Positions 25,704 to 35,122 of a stretch of 64,000 nt of DNA are shown here, in pieces. The stretch's first letter is position 1. Each line of letters starts with the position of its first letter. The notes beneath the pieces were generated by a model. The model ran no database searches and was not told where the DNA came from. It saw only the letters and a list, made by a program, of their open reading frames with translations. Source of the DNA: Sphingomonadales bacterium (GTDB lineage: Bacteria; Pseudomonadota; Alphaproteobacteria; Sphingomonadales; Sphingomonadaceae); NCBI GenBank assembly GCA_016714795.1, contig JADKCA010000001.1, forward strand, positions 186,001 to 250,000. Direction: 5' to 3'. A program made the position numbers and the translations under genes.

Positions 25704-26029
25704 GCGACACCGCGCCGGTGCGAGTCGCGGCGCGTTAACCCTTTTGCTTGGCTTCCTCCAAAAATTGGCGCAGGCTTCCCCGGTCGGGGCAGTTTTGGTT
25801 GTTGATTTGAAGGAACAATAGATAAACAAAAGAGACATGAATAGAACAGAGGCATAAATTCCCAGATATTGGCATCAAAAGGTCTTGCAGGGACAGCGGG
25901 CGGACGTTAACCCTTTCGTGAGAACAAGCGGAGTTTCCTAAGCTGTGGATTGTGCGCCACGGACGTCCGGTCATGCGCCGGGCGAAGGGAAGATTTTGCC
26001 TGTGAGGCGTTGGGGGTTTAGGCGCAGCA
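25704..26029 (+). promoter_or_regulatory. Leader/promoter region of the dcw cluster
   Basis: This 326-bp stretch has no gene. It is more AT-rich than its surroundings, especially 25790-25880. The motif GTTAACCCTTT occurs twice (25734 and 25906), 172 bp apart. GTTAAC resembles a CtrA half-site. A weak sigma-70-like pair (TTGGTT, 17 bp, ATAGAT) lies near 25795-25823. I found no clear tandem TGGG boxes for MraZ autoregulation. It most likely carries the main promoter(s) for mraZ and the genes behind it. Confidence 0.45.
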
Positions 26030-26551
26030 ATGAGCGGGCGGGAATTCATTCTGGGATTGGGACTGTCGGTCATTGACCCGTCCAAGGGGCGCGCCGCCCT
26101 CCCGGTTTCCCTGCGCAACGCGATCATCGCGAACAATAGCCATGACGGCCAGTCGGACCGGCCCAATGATCGGTCATTCTATCTGGGCCAGCATCCCAAC
26201 GGCAAATGCCTGGTTGGCTATGACAAGGGCCAGATGGAAACGCTCCGCAACCGCATTAGAAACGCGGAAGAGCGTCGGGGCGAAGAGTCGCCCGAACAGA
26301 TCGGCTTTGATCATGATCTGCGCCGCAGCCAGTTTGGACGCTTTGAACAGGTGGCGCTCGACCCTTCGGGGCGCTTCACGCTGTCCAGACAATTGCGCCG
26401 CTGGGGCCGTCTCGAAGGCCTTGCCTTCGTGCAGGGGCTAGGCGATCTGATCGAGATCTGGAACCCGCATCACCTGCTGGCAGATCCCGATGTGCCGGAG
26501 AATCAGAAGCAGGATTGCCGCGACGAGATGGAAGAGAAGGGGCTGCTGTGA
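26030..26551 (+). CDS. mraZ: Transcriptional regulator MraZ
   Basis: This is the first gene of the dcw cluster, 173 residues. It has two SpoVT/AbrB-like swapped-hairpin halves, each with a D-x-x-G-R core: DPSKGRAALPVSLR near residue 17 and DPSGRFTLSRQLR near residue 110. MraZ proteins form rings and bind upstream of their own gene to control the cluster. The sequence is rather divergent but in the expected place. It overlaps rsmH by 1 nt. Confidence 0.88.
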   Translation: MSGREFILGLGLSVIDPSKGRAALPVSLRNAIIANNSHDGQSDRPNDRSFYLGQHPNGKCLVGYDKGQMETLRNRIRNAEERRGEESPEQIGFDHDLRRSQFGRFEQVALDPSGRFTLSRQLRRWGRLEGLAFVQGLGDLIEIWNPHHLLADPDVPENQKQDCRDEMEEKGLL

Positions 26552-27498
26552 TGCTGACGCCCGCTCCCCATATCCCCGTCCTGCTTGAAGAAGTTGCCGT
26601 TGCCATGGCTGTTCAGCCGGGTGAGGTGCATGTGGACGGCACGTTCGGCGCCGGCGGCTATGCAAGCGCGCTTCTGTCCGCCGGGGCTCAGGTTCATGCC
26701 TTTGACCGCGATCCCGATGCGATTGCAGGCGGTGCCCCGCTGGTGGCGGCCTCGGCCGGCGCGCTGACGCTGCATCATCGCTGCTATTCGGAAATGGACC
26801 GCGCGGGCCTGTCGGCTGTGGATGGCGTCGTGCTGGATATTGGTGTCTCCTCCATGCAGTTCGATCAGGGGGAGCGCGGTTTTTCCTATGCCGTGGATGC
26901 GCTGCCAGACATGCGCATGGCTCAGGATGGGGAGAGTGCGGCAGACTTTCTCAACACCGCTGACGAGGATGACATTGCCAATGTCATCTATCGCTATGGC
27001 GAGGAGCCGAAATCCCGCCGCGTGGCGCGTGCCATCGTCGAAGCGCGGCCCGTTGAAAGCACCACGGAACTGGCGCGGATCATCCGCCGTGCCACCGGCT
27101 GGCGTGAAGGCATGAAGAAAGACCCGGCCCCGCGCGTCTTTCAGGCGTTCCGGATTCATGTGAACCGCGAGCTGGAAGAGCTTGAAGACGGGCTGGACGC
27201 GGCCGAACGCATCCTGAAGCCCGGCGGGCGGCTATGCGTTGTGACATTTCACTCGCTTGAAGACCGGATCGTAAAACGCTTCATGCGCGAACGCAGCGGC
27301 TCCAACCCCGGCGGATCGCGCCATATGCCCGAAGCGGTTGCCGCGGCAGACCCCAGCTTTTCCAACATTGCCAAGGCGGTGCGACCGGGCGCTGCCGAGC
27401 TTGGCCGCAATCCCCGCGCGCGTTCTGCCACGTTGCGCGTTGCCATTCGCACCGAAGCCCCGGCCTGGTCCGCGCCCAAAGCAGGAGAGACACGATGA
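26551..27498 (+). CDS. rsmH: 16S rRNA (cytosine-1402-N4)-methyltransferase
   Basis: RsmH (MraW) of 315 residues methylates N4 of C1402 in 16S rRNA in the ribosomal P site. Family landmarks: HIPVLLEEV at the start, the SAM-binding VDGTFGAGGYA, DGVVLDIGVSSMQFD, RGFSYAVDALPDMRM, ALRIHVNREL-like QAFRIHVNRELEELE, and VVTFHSLEDRIVKRF. It overlaps ftsL by 4 nt. It is the usual second dcw gene. Confidence 0.96.
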   Translation: MLTPAPHIPVLLEEVAVAMAVQPGEVHVDGTFGAGGYASALLSAGAQVHAFDRDPDAIAGGAPLVAASAGALTLHHRCYSEMDRAGLSAVDGVVLDIGVSSMQFDQGERGFSYAVDALPDMRMAQDGESAADFLNTADEDDIANVIYRYGEEPKSRRVARAIVEARPVESTTELARIIRRATGWREGMKKDPAPRVFQAFRIHVNRELEELEDGLDAAERILKPGGRLCVVTFHSLEDRIVKRFMRERSGSNPGGSRHMPEAVAAADPSFSNIAKAVRPGAAELGRNPRARSATLRVAIRTEAPAWSAPKAGETR

Positions 27499-28172
27499 TC
27501 ACGCAGCGTTTCCGTCCCATCGGCTGGGTTGTCGGCATCGCGGTGGCGATCATGCTGCTTTACGTCATTCAGCTGCAAGTCGCGAATGAACGCGGCAAGC
27601 TGAACGAGGTGGACACGCAGATCGCGATGCTGCGCAAGGACATCCGCCGTCTCAACACCGAATTCAACACTCGCGCCTCGATGCGTCAGCTGGAGCGGTG
27701 GAACAGCGCAGATGATCAGCTCGCGCTTGCAGCACCGCAGGCGCGCCAGTTTGTGTCTGGCGAAGATCGCATTTCGGAAATCGGGGCCGAACGCTTTGAA
27801 GGTCATGGTGTGGCCCCGCCGCCAGCCATGATGCAGGCCTCTGTCGCGCGCCTGCCTGAAGCTGAGACCGTGCCCGAGGCTGTGGTGCAGACGGCGGGCC
27901 TTGGTGCTGCGTCCAAGTCTGCAACCATCGCGACCAAGCCTGCCACGTCATCGGTTCTTGAAGACAAAAGCAAGCCGGAGCCCCGGCTGACTGCGCATGA
28001 CCGTCAGGCGCAGCGCGAATTGTCCGGGCGTCCGCAGGTGCGGCTCTCTGCGCTCAAGCCGGAAAAGCTGGCAAGCGTCACCAAGAAGAGCCTGCTCGAC
28101 AGCTCCAGCATGAAGCTGCTTGAAAAGGGCGCCAAAGCTGAAACCGCCCCAGCCAAAAGGAAGACACAATGA
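27495..28172 (+). CDS. ftsL: Cell division protein FtsL, with long C-terminal extension
   Basis: Position between rsmH and ftsI, one N-terminal membrane helix (about residues 10-28) and a following heptad-rich coiled-coil segment (NERGKLNEVDTQIAMLRKDI) identify FtsL, a part of the FtsQLB divisome scaffold. At 225 residues it is about twice the usual bacterial FtsL. The extra C-terminal part (from about residue 100) is low in order and rich in Ala, Lys and Ser. The coupled 4-nt overlaps on both sides fit the cluster. Confidence 0.82.
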   Translation: MITQRFRPIGWVVGIAVAIMLLYVIQLQVANERGKLNEVDTQIAMLRKDIRRLNTEFNTRASMRQLERWNSADDQLALAAPQARQFVSGEDRISEIGAERFEGHGVAPPPAMMQASVARLPEAETVPEAVVQTAGLGAASKSATIATKPATSSVLEDKSKPEPRLTAHDRQAQRELSGRPQVRLSALKPEKLASVTKKSLLDSSSMKLLEKGAKAETAPAKRKTQ

Positions 28173-29866
28173 CTTCGGCGGTCGTCCGGCCCCATTCGCT
28201 GCCCAAAGCTGATCAGCGGCGTGACGACATCGTGACCGCGCATCAGCGCCTCATGTCCATCCTGCTGATGGCGGCTCTGGGCGTGCTGGCAGTCTGTGTG
28301 CAGCTGACAGCCCAGACTTTGGCTGTTTGGGCCGCAGGCGCGCCGGTTGCCGTGTCCGGGCTGAGCGGGCGCGCTGATATTGTGGATCGCAACGGACAAG
28401 TGCTGGCGCGCACCATCGAGGCCCGTACCGTGGGCGTACATCCCAACAAGCTGTTGAGTACGCCCCAGGAACTGGCGCCGAAACTGGCCGCGCTGATGCC
28501 GGAGCGGACCGAGGCGCAATATCTGGCAATCCTCAAATCAGGAAAGCCGTTCGTCTATCTGCGCCGCCGCGCACTGCCGGAGCTGGTGGCGCAGGTGAAC
28601 GCGCTGGGCGAACCGGCCATGTCTTACGATCCGGAGCCGGAACGACTTTACCCGCAAATCACGCTGGCGGCGCATGTGCTGGGCTATACCGATCTGGATG
28701 GCCGGGGCATCATGGGCATGGAGCGCGTGCTCGACCGGCAGTTGCGTGATCCTGTGCTGAAAGGCGCGGCGGTCGCCTTGTCGCTGGACATGCGCGTACA
28801 GGCGGCGATGGAAAGCGAATTGTCGGCCGCCATGTCAGACCTGCAAGCGGTTGGCGCGACTGGGCTGGTGCTGGATGTGCGCACCGGCGAAGTGATTTCC
28901 ATGGTGTCGCTGCCGGTGTTCAATCCCAACAATGTGGGTCAGGCCAATCCGGAGTCACTGCGCAACAATGTGACGCAGAGCGTTTACGAACTCGGCTCGA
29001 TTTTCAAGCCGTTGACGATGGCGAACGCGATCAATTCGGGCGTCGTGACCAATCTGGGCCGCCGCTATGACGCAACTGAGCCGGTCAAGGTCGGCCCCTT
29101 CACGATCAAGGATGATCACCCCCAGAACCGCTGGCTGAACGTGCCGGAAGCGCTGGTTCATTCGTCCAACATCGTCACCGCCAAGATAGCGGATGAACTG
29201 GGCCGGGAACGCTCCGAGGCCTTTTTCACGCAGCTGGGTTTCCGTGAGCCTGCCCATGTGGAGCTGAAGGAACGCGGGCGCACCTTGTGGCCCGAAAGCT
29301 GGGGCCGCGCCACTACCATGACGGCCGCTTATGGCCATGGCATTGCCGTGAGCCCGCTGCATCTGGCCAGCGCTTATGCGGCCATCGTGAATGGCGGCAT
29401 CTGGCGTCCCGCCACGCTTATGAAGGTGGAAAAGGGAAAAGCGGCCCAGGGCCGCCGTGTCATTTCCGCAGCCACCAGTGCAACCATGAGCAAGATGTTG
29501 CGCCTGATCGTGACGGATGGCACCGGCAGAATCGCCAACGTGCCTGGATATCGCGTGGGCGGGAAGACGGGAACGGCGGAAAAGTCTGAAGGCGGTGGCT
29601 ATAATAAACACGCCAACGTCTCGACCTTTGTCGGTGTCTTCCCGATGGATGCGCCGCGCTATGTTGTTGTTGCCATGCTCGATTCCCCGAAAGGCAGCGC
29701 CACTTCATTCGGTCAGACGACGGCGGCCTATACCGCGGCACCGGTGGTGGCAAAAGTGATTGCGCGAACCGGCCCGATGCTGGGCATTTATCCGGATCAA
29801 TCCATTGAAGCGCCAATTGGCGATGTTGCTCCGCTGCTCTGGAAGCCGAAGGGAGAGCGTGGATGA
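28169..29866 (+). CDS. ftsI: Peptidoglycan transpeptidase FtsI (PBP3)
   Basis: This 565-residue septal class B penicillin-binding protein has a short cytoplasmic tail, a membrane helix around residues 28-50, a pedestal domain (VDRNGQVLARTI onward) and the transpeptidase domain. Active-site motifs are complete: SIFK (serine nucleophile), SSN and KTGTAEK. It cross-links septal peptidoglycan together with FtsW. Overlaps of 4 nt on both sides. Confidence 0.96.
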   Translation: MTSAVVRPHSLPKADQRRDDIVTAHQRLMSILLMAALGVLAVCVQLTAQTLAVWAAGAPVAVSGLSGRADIVDRNGQVLARTIEARTVGVHPNKLLSTPQELAPKLAALMPERTEAQYLAILKSGKPFVYLRRRALPELVAQVNALGEPAMSYDPEPERLYPQITLAAHVLGYTDLDGRGIMGMERVLDRQLRDPVLKGAAVALSLDMRVQAAMESELSAAMSDLQAVGATGLVLDVRTGEVISMVSLPVFNPNNVGQANPESLRNNVTQSVYELGSIFKPLTMANAINSGVVTNLGRRYDATEPVKVGPFTIKDDHPQNRWLNVPEALVHSSNIVTAKIADELGRERSEAFFTQLGFREPAHVELKERGRTLWPESWGRATTMTAAYGHGIAVSPLHLASAYAAIVNGGIWRPATLMKVEKGKAAQGRRVISAATSATMSKMLRLIVTDGTGRIANVPGYRVGGKTGTAEKSEGGGYNKHANVSTFVGVFPMDAPRYVVVAMLDSPKGSATSFGQTTAAYTAAPVVAKVIARTGPMLGIYPDQSIEAPIGDVAPLLWKPKGERG

Positions 29867-31278
29867 AGCTGGGCGCGCTGACCGGACATGGTGAAACGGA
29901 TGAGGTGACGGGTTTCGTCATCGACAATCGCAAGGTGGCACAGGGCTCCGTATTCGGGGCCTTTTCCGGTGCACGCTTCAACGGTGAAGATTTCATTCAA
30001 GACGCGATCCGCGCCGGCGCTGTGGCTGTAGTTGCGCGGCCAGAAGCGGTGGTAAACGGCGCTGTCCACATTGCCGATGCCAATCCGCGCAAGGCATTTG
30101 CCGACCTTGCCACGCGATTTTACGGGCCGTTTCCGGAAACTCTGGTTGCGGTAACGGGCACCAATGGCAAGACCAGCAGCGTCGAACTGGTCCGTCAGCT
30201 CTGGCACATGTCCGGCTTTCAGGCAGCGTCCATCGGTACATTGGGCATCACCACCGCGCACGATCAGGTCACGACCGGGCTGACCACGCCGGATGTCGGC
30301 ACCTTCCTCTCCAACCTTGCCGGGCTGGAGCGCGAAGGCGTGAGCCATGTCGCGTTCGAGGCGTCGAGCCATGGCCTTGACCAGTATCGCACCGAAGGGC
30401 CGCGCGTCTGTGCCGCGGCTTTCACCAATTTGTCGCGCGACCATCTGGATTATCACGGCACGATGGATGCCTATCTGGCGGCCAAATTGCGGCTCTTCAC
30501 CGAAGTTCTGGCACCCGATGGCGTGGCGGTAATCTGGGCCGATGATGCGGCATCACACCGGGTGGCGGATGCAGCTCAGGCGCGCGGCATCCGTCTGTTC
30601 AGCGTCGGCGCGCAGGGGCTGGATCTCAAGCTCGTATCGCGCACGCCCACGCAATTGGGGCAGGCGCTGGAGATTGAAGCAGAGGGTGCCGTCCACAAGA
30701 TCCAGTTGCCACTGATCGGGGCCTATCAGGCCGCCAATGCACTGACGGCAGCCGGGCTGGTGCTGGCAACAGGCGGTGCATTGAAGACAACGCTGGGCAA
30801 TCTCGCCCGGGTGCAGGGCGTGCGCGGTCGGCTGGAGCGGGCGGTGATCGCAAAGAGCGGTGCGCCGGTCTATGTCGATTATGCGCACACGCCCGATGCG
30901 CTGGAGGCCGCGATTGCCGCCCTGCGTCCGCACTGCAAGGGGCGGATCATTCTGGTGTTCGGCGCGGGCGGAGACCGGGACACGGGCAAGCGGGCCGAAA
31001 TGGGCGCGGTGGCTGTGCGCGATGCCGATCTGGCGATCGTGACCGACGATAATCCCCGCAGCGAAGCCCCTGCCGCGATCCGCGCCATGGTGATGGACGG
31101 GGCCAAAGGCGCAACCGAAATCGGAGACCGTCGCGCGGCCATCGCAGAGGCGATCCGCCTGTCATCCGCTGATGATGTGGTGCTGGTGGCGGGCAAGGGC
31201 CATGAACAGGGTCAGATCGTCGGCGACAGGGTTTTGCCGTTTGACGATGTATCCGTGGCGCGGGACTGCGCAGCATGA
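29863..31278 (+). CDS. murE: UDP-MurNAc-tripeptide synthetase MurE
   Basis: This 471-residue Mur ligase adds the third stem residue (meso-diaminopimelate in Gram-negatives). It has the ATP loop VTGTNGKTSSVEL, the substrate region TTPDVGTFLSNL, SSHGLDQYRTEG, the Lys-carbamate region, VYVDYAHTPDALE, and DNPRSEAPAAI, the DNPR motif that marks the diaminopimelate-adding type. It lies between ftsI and murF with 4-nt overlaps. Confidence 0.96.
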   Translation: MKLGALTGHGETDEVTGFVIDNRKVAQGSVFGAFSGARFNGEDFIQDAIRAGAVAVVARPEAVVNGAVHIADANPRKAFADLATRFYGPFPETLVAVTGTNGKTSSVELVRQLWHMSGFQAASIGTLGITTAHDQVTTGLTTPDVGTFLSNLAGLEREGVSHVAFEASSHGLDQYRTEGPRVCAAAFTNLSRDHLDYHGTMDAYLAAKLRLFTEVLAPDGVAVIWADDAASHRVADAAQARGIRLFSVGAQGLDLKLVSRTPTQLGQALEIEAEGAVHKIQLPLIGAYQAANALTAAGLVLATGGALKTTLGNLARVQGVRGRLERAVIAKSGAPVYVDYAHTPDALEAAIAALRPHCKGRIILVFGAGGDRDTGKRAEMGAVAVRDADLAIVTDDNPRSEAPAAIRAMVMDGAKGATEIGDRRAAIAEAIRLSSADDVVLVAGKGHEQGQIVGDRVLPFDDVSVARDCAA

Positions 31279-32648
31279 GCGCGCTGTGGACATCGGACGA
31301 GATCGCGGCAGCGGTCGGCGGCGTGGCATCTGGCGCGTTCTCGGCGACCTCGGTCACCTTTGACTCGCGCGAGGTGGAGGCGGGCAGCCTGTTCATCGCG
31401 CTGAAGGGTGAAATGACGGACGGCCATCGCTTCGTGGCCAAGGCACTGGACTCGGGGGCGGCTGGGGTGATCGTGTCCGATCCCGTCGATGGCCCGCATG
31501 TGCGCGTGTCGGACACCATGGCTGCGCTCAACGCGCTGGGCGTTGCCTCACGGGTGCGGAGTTCTGCAAAGCGGATCGGCGTGACGGGCTCGGTCGGGAA
31601 GACCGGCACAAAAGAGGCGTTGGCTGACGCACTGGCACGGGCGAACAAGGGGGCGGTGCATCGCTCGATCAAGAGCTACAATAACCATACCGGCGTTCCG
31701 TTGAGCCTGTCCCGTATGCCACGAGAGGCAGTATTCGGCGTTTTCGAAATGGGTATGAACCATTTTGGCGAATTGGCTGAGCTGACGCAGCTGGTGCGTC
31801 CGCATGTCGCGCTGGTGACGACGATTGCGCCAGCCCATATCGAATATTTCGGCACCGAAGAGCGGATTGCCGATGCCAAGGGCGAAATTTTCGGCGGGCT
31901 GGAACCTGGCGGCGTGGCGATCATTCCGTATGACAGCGCGCATCGCGAGCGCCTGATTGCTGCCGCGTTGCCTCATGCCGCGCGGATTGTGACATTTGGT
32001 CGCGCGCCAGAGGCGGATGTGACCGCGCTTGAAGTCATCGCCAAGACAGACGGCACGCATATCCTGGCGCGGCTGCCGGGGGCGGAACTCTCCTTCACCT
32101 TGTCTCAACCGGGCGACCATTGGGTGTCCAACGCGCTGGGGGTGATTGCCGCCGTGCAGGCTGTGGGTGGCGATCTGGCGGCGGCAGGCCTTGCTTTGGC
32201 GGACATGGCCGGGCTCGCCGGGCGTGGTGCGCGGCACAGCATCACGCTGGTCGATGGCGGAAGCGCAACCCTGCTGGACGAGAGCTATAACGCGAATTCG
32301 GCCTCTATGCGCGCAACCCTCTCGGTGCTGGCCTCTCTGCCTGCGCAGCGGCGCATCGCGGTGCTGGGGGAAATGCGCGAACTGGGTGCCGCTTCAGAGC
32401 TGCTTCATGCGGAATTGGCAGGCCCGGTTGTGGGTGCTGGCGTGGAACTGGCGATCCTGGTGGGGGAGGGCATGGCCCCGCTCGCCCGGGCGCTTGCAGG
32501 CCAATGCGAAACCGTTCATGTGGCGACGGCGGATGCCGCCCACGAGACGCTCAAAGGCGCGATACGGGGCGGTGATGCACTTCTCATCAAAGGTTCGAAC
32601 GCGGTCGGCCTCAGCCGTATCGTGAACGCGCTGACAAGCGGGTCGTAA
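31275..32648 (+). CDS. murF: UDP-MurNAc-tripeptide D-Ala-D-Ala ligase MurF
   Basis: This 457-residue Mur ligase completes the cytoplasmic pentapeptide precursor by adding D-Ala-D-Ala. The ATP loop is GVTGSVGKTGTKEAL, with FEMGMNHFGELAEL, APAHIEYFG and LLDESYNANSASMRA as further family motifs. It overlaps murE by 4 nt and is followed by mraY after 3 nt. Confidence 0.96.
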   Translation: MSALWTSDEIAAAVGGVASGAFSATSVTFDSREVEAGSLFIALKGEMTDGHRFVAKALDSGAAGVIVSDPVDGPHVRVSDTMAALNALGVASRVRSSAKRIGVTGSVGKTGTKEALADALARANKGAVHRSIKSYNNHTGVPLSLSRMPREAVFGVFEMGMNHFGELAELTQLVRPHVALVTTIAPAHIEYFGTEERIADAKGEIFGGLEPGGVAIIPYDSAHRERLIAAALPHAARIVTFGRAPEADVTALEVIAKTDGTHILARLPGAELSFTLSQPGDHWVSNALGVIAAVQAVGGDLAAAGLALADMAGLAGRGARHSITLVDGGSATLLDESYNANSASMRATLSVLASLPAQRRIAVLGEMRELGAASELLHAELAGPVVGAGVELAILVGEGMAPLARALAGQCETVHVATADAAHETLKGAIRGGDALLIKGSNAVGLSRIVNALTSGS

Positions 32649-32651
32649 GCA

Positions 32652-33758
32652 ATGTTGTATTGGTTGGCTTCACTTTTCGGATTTGAGAACGGGTTCAACC
32701 TGTTCCGCTACCTCACGTTCCGCACGGGCGGGGCAATCATGACGGCGCTGATCATCGGGCTGATCATCGGCCCCAAACTGATCGGCTGGCTGCGCGTGCG
32801 GCAAGGCAAGGGGCAGCCGATCCGCGATGACGGGCCGCAGACGCATCTCGCCAAGGTGGGCACGCCCACCATGGGCGGTTTGATGATCCTCACCGCCGTC
32901 TTCGTCTCGATGCTGCTCTGGATGAACCTTGCCAATCCGTTTGTCTGGGCCTGTCTGCTGGTGATGGCGGGCTTTGGCGTAGTCGGCTTCATGGACGATT
33001 ATGACAAGGTGAAGAAGCGCAGCCACAAGGGACTGTCCGGCAAGGTGCGGCTGCTGTTCGAGTTTCTGATTGCCGGGGCTGCCGTTGCCATCATCATCAT
33101 TCAGGATGCGGGCGGCCTTGCGCAGGTCATGCAGAATGGCATGAGCGCGCCGCTCTATATCCCGTTTGTCAAAGGCTCTGTCGCGGATCTGGGCTGGTTC
33201 TACATCGTGTTCGGCGCATTTGTGATCGTGGCCTTTGGCAATTCGGTGAACCTGACCGACGGTCTGGATGGTCTGGCGACGATGCCCGTCATCATCGCCT
33301 GCCTGGCCTTCATGGTGATCGCCTATCTGGCGGGCAATGCGAAATTTGCCGACTATCTGGGCATTCCCCATATCCCCGGAGCGGGTGATCTGGCGATGCT
33401 GTGCGGCGCGATCATGGGTGCGGGCTTTGCCTTCCTCTGGTTCAACGCCCCGCCCGCCGCCGTGTTCATGGGTGATACCGGCAGTCTGGCGCTGGGCGGC
33501 GTGCTGGGCACGATTTCGGTGGTGGCGCACCATGAATTCGTGCTGGCCATCATCGGCGGGCTGTTTGTGGTGGAGGCGCTCTCGGTCATCATTCAGGTTT
33601 TCTGGTTCAAGCGCACCGGGCGCCGCATCTTTCGCATGGCCCCGATCCACCATCATTTCGAACAGCTTGGCTGGGCAGAGACAACCGTGGTGATCCGTTT
33701 CTGGATCATCTCCTTCGTGCTGGCGCTGGTCGGCCTTTCGACGTTGAAAATCAGATGA
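32652..33758 (+). CDS. mraY: Phospho-N-acetylmuramoyl-pentapeptide transferase MraY
   Basis: This 368-residue polytopic inner-membrane enzyme transfers phospho-MurNAc-pentapeptide to undecaprenyl phosphate, making lipid I. It has about ten membrane segments. Catalytic motifs: TPTMGG, FMDDYDK (Mg-binding Asp pair), NLTDGLDGLA, FMGDTGSLALGG, and MAPIHHHFE, the HHH motif. It overlaps murD by 4 nt. Confidence 0.97.
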   Translation: MLYWLASLFGFENGFNLFRYLTFRTGGAIMTALIIGLIIGPKLIGWLRVRQGKGQPIRDDGPQTHLAKVGTPTMGGLMILTAVFVSMLLWMNLANPFVWACLLVMAGFGVVGFMDDYDKVKKRSHKGLSGKVRLLFEFLIAGAAVAIIIIQDAGGLAQVMQNGMSAPLYIPFVKGSVADLGWFYIVFGAFVIVAFGNSVNLTDGLDGLATMPVIIACLAFMVIAYLAGNAKFADYLGIPHIPGAGDLAMLCGAIMGAGFAFLWFNAPPAAVFMGDTGSLALGGVLGTISVVAHHEFVLAIIGGLFVVEALSVIIQVFWFKRTGRRIFRMAPIHHHFEQLGWAETTVVIRFWIISFVLALVGLSTLKIR

Positions 33759-35122
33759 TCGTATCGGACGCCTTTCGCGGCAAACGCTATGTGGTGCTCG
33801 GCCTCGCACGGTCTGGCCTAGCGACGGTGCGCGCGCTGGTGGCGAGCGGTGCGGATGTGACTGCATGGGACAGCAAGGAAGAAGCGCGGGATTCGGCTCT
33901 TGAAGAGCATCGTCGCTCCCGCGAAGGCGGGAGCCGGCTGGACAGGGTGGCACCTCCTTCGGAAAGCGGCCCCCGCCTGCGTGAGGGCGACGGATCATTG
34001 GCAATAGCCGATCCGCTCACCATCGACTTGACCGGCTTTGACGGCATCATCGTTTCCCCCGGCGTGCCGATCAACCGGCACCCGATTGCAGATGCTGCGC
34101 ACGCCGCGCATGTGCCGCTGCTGGGCGATATCGAGCTGTTTGCGCAGGCGCGTGCTGGTCTGCCGCCGCACAAGGTGGTGGGGATCACCGGCACCAACGG
34201 CAAATCGACCACGACCGCGCTGATCCACCACACCCTCTGCTCGGCGGGCATTCCGGCCATGCTGGGCGGCAATATCGGTTTGCCGATCCTGGGTCAGGAG
34301 CCGCTCCCGCAAGGGGGTGTCTATGTGCTCGAACTGTCCAGCTATCAGATTGATCTGACGCACGGGCTGGATTGCGATGTGGTGATCCTCACCAATATCA
34401 CGCCCGACCATCTGGATCGCTATATCGACTTTGCCGATTATGCCTCCGCCAAGGAGCGGCTGTTCACCATGCAGCATGTGGACAAGGTGGCGGTAATTGC
34501 GTGCGATGATGATCCCAGCCGGATGATCGCCAGCCGGATCAACCACCGCCTGCACCGCGTTCATGCCGCCGACGTCATGGATCAGACACGCTGGCCTTCA
34601 CTGCAAGGACCGCATAATGCGCAAAATGTCGCCTGTGCCATTGCCACCTGCACGGCTCTGGGGCTGGATGACGCGCAGATCGAAGCGGGTCTGGCGAGCT
34701 ATCCCGGCCTTGCCCACCGCATGGAACGCATTCGCGAACTGGAGGGCGTGCTGTGGGTGAATGACAGCAAGGCAACCAACGCCACGTCTTCCGCGCCCGC
34801 GCTGGCGGCCTATCCGGTGGTTCACTGGATCTTGGGCGGACAGGCCAAGACCGATGATCTGGACGCCTGCGCGCCGCATTTCGGCCATGTAAAGGCTGCC
34901 TATGTGATCGGTGAAGCGGCGGATCTGTTTGAGCGGCTGTTGAGCCCCCACATGGCCGTGACGAACGCTGTCACGCTGGATGCTGCGGTCGTCGCCGCGC
35001 GGGCTGCGGCCCGTGCGGGAGAGACGGTTCTGCTCTCCCCGGCCTGCGCCTCGTTCGATCAATTCCGCGATTTCGAAGCCCGGGGCGATGCCTTCCGGGC
35101 ATTGGTGGAGAAGCTGGCATGA
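33755..35122 (+). CDS. murD: UDP-MurNAc-L-alanine:D-glutamate ligase MurD, with repeat-encoded insert
   Basis: This 455-residue Mur ligase adds D-glutamate. It has the N-terminal Rossmann part (YVVLGLARSGLATVRAL), the ATP loop GITGTNGKSTTTAL, GGNIGLPIL, ELSSYQIDL and a C-terminal NDSKATNATSS motif. Residues about 53-80 are unusual: they are read from a palindromic repeat (33911-33992) and fall in a surface loop before TGFDGIIVSPGVP. The frame is kept and all catalytic motifs are intact, so the enzyme should be active. It is essential in most bacteria. It overlaps ftsW by 4 nt. Confidence 0.96.
   Translation: MIVSDAFRGKRYVVLGLARSGLATVRALVASGADVTAWDSKEEARDSALEEHRRSREGGSRLDRVAPPSESGPRLREGDGSLAIADPLTIDLTGFDGIIVSPGVPINRHPIADAAHAAHVPLLGDIELFAQARAGLPPHKVVGITGTNGKSTTTALIHHTLCSAGIPAMLGGNIGLPILGQEPLPQGGVYVLELSSYQIDLTHGLDCDVVILTNITPDHLDRYIDFADYASAKERLFTMQHVDKVAVIACDDDPSRMIASRINHRLHRVHAADVMDQTRWPSLQGPHNAQNVACAIATCTALGLDDAQIEAGLASYPGLAHRMERIRELEGVLWVNDSKATNATSSAPALAAYPVVHWILGGQAKTDDLDACAPHFGHVKAAYVIGEAADLFERLLSPHMAVTNAVTLDAAVVAARAAARAGETVLLSPACASFDQFRDFEARGDAFRALVEKLA
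33911..33992. repeat. Palindromic element inserted in frame in murD
   Basis: The left arm contains GCTCCCGCGAAGGCGGGAGC, a near-perfect small hairpin. The right arm, GGCCCCCGCCTGCGTGAGGG followed by CGACG, is a degenerate inverted copy (about 19 of 25 positions by eye). Both ends carry CGTCG/CGACG. This matches a dispersed repeat type common in alphaproteobacteria. It is translated as the insert HRRSREGGSRLDR...GPRLREGD in MurD. Confidence 0.75.
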
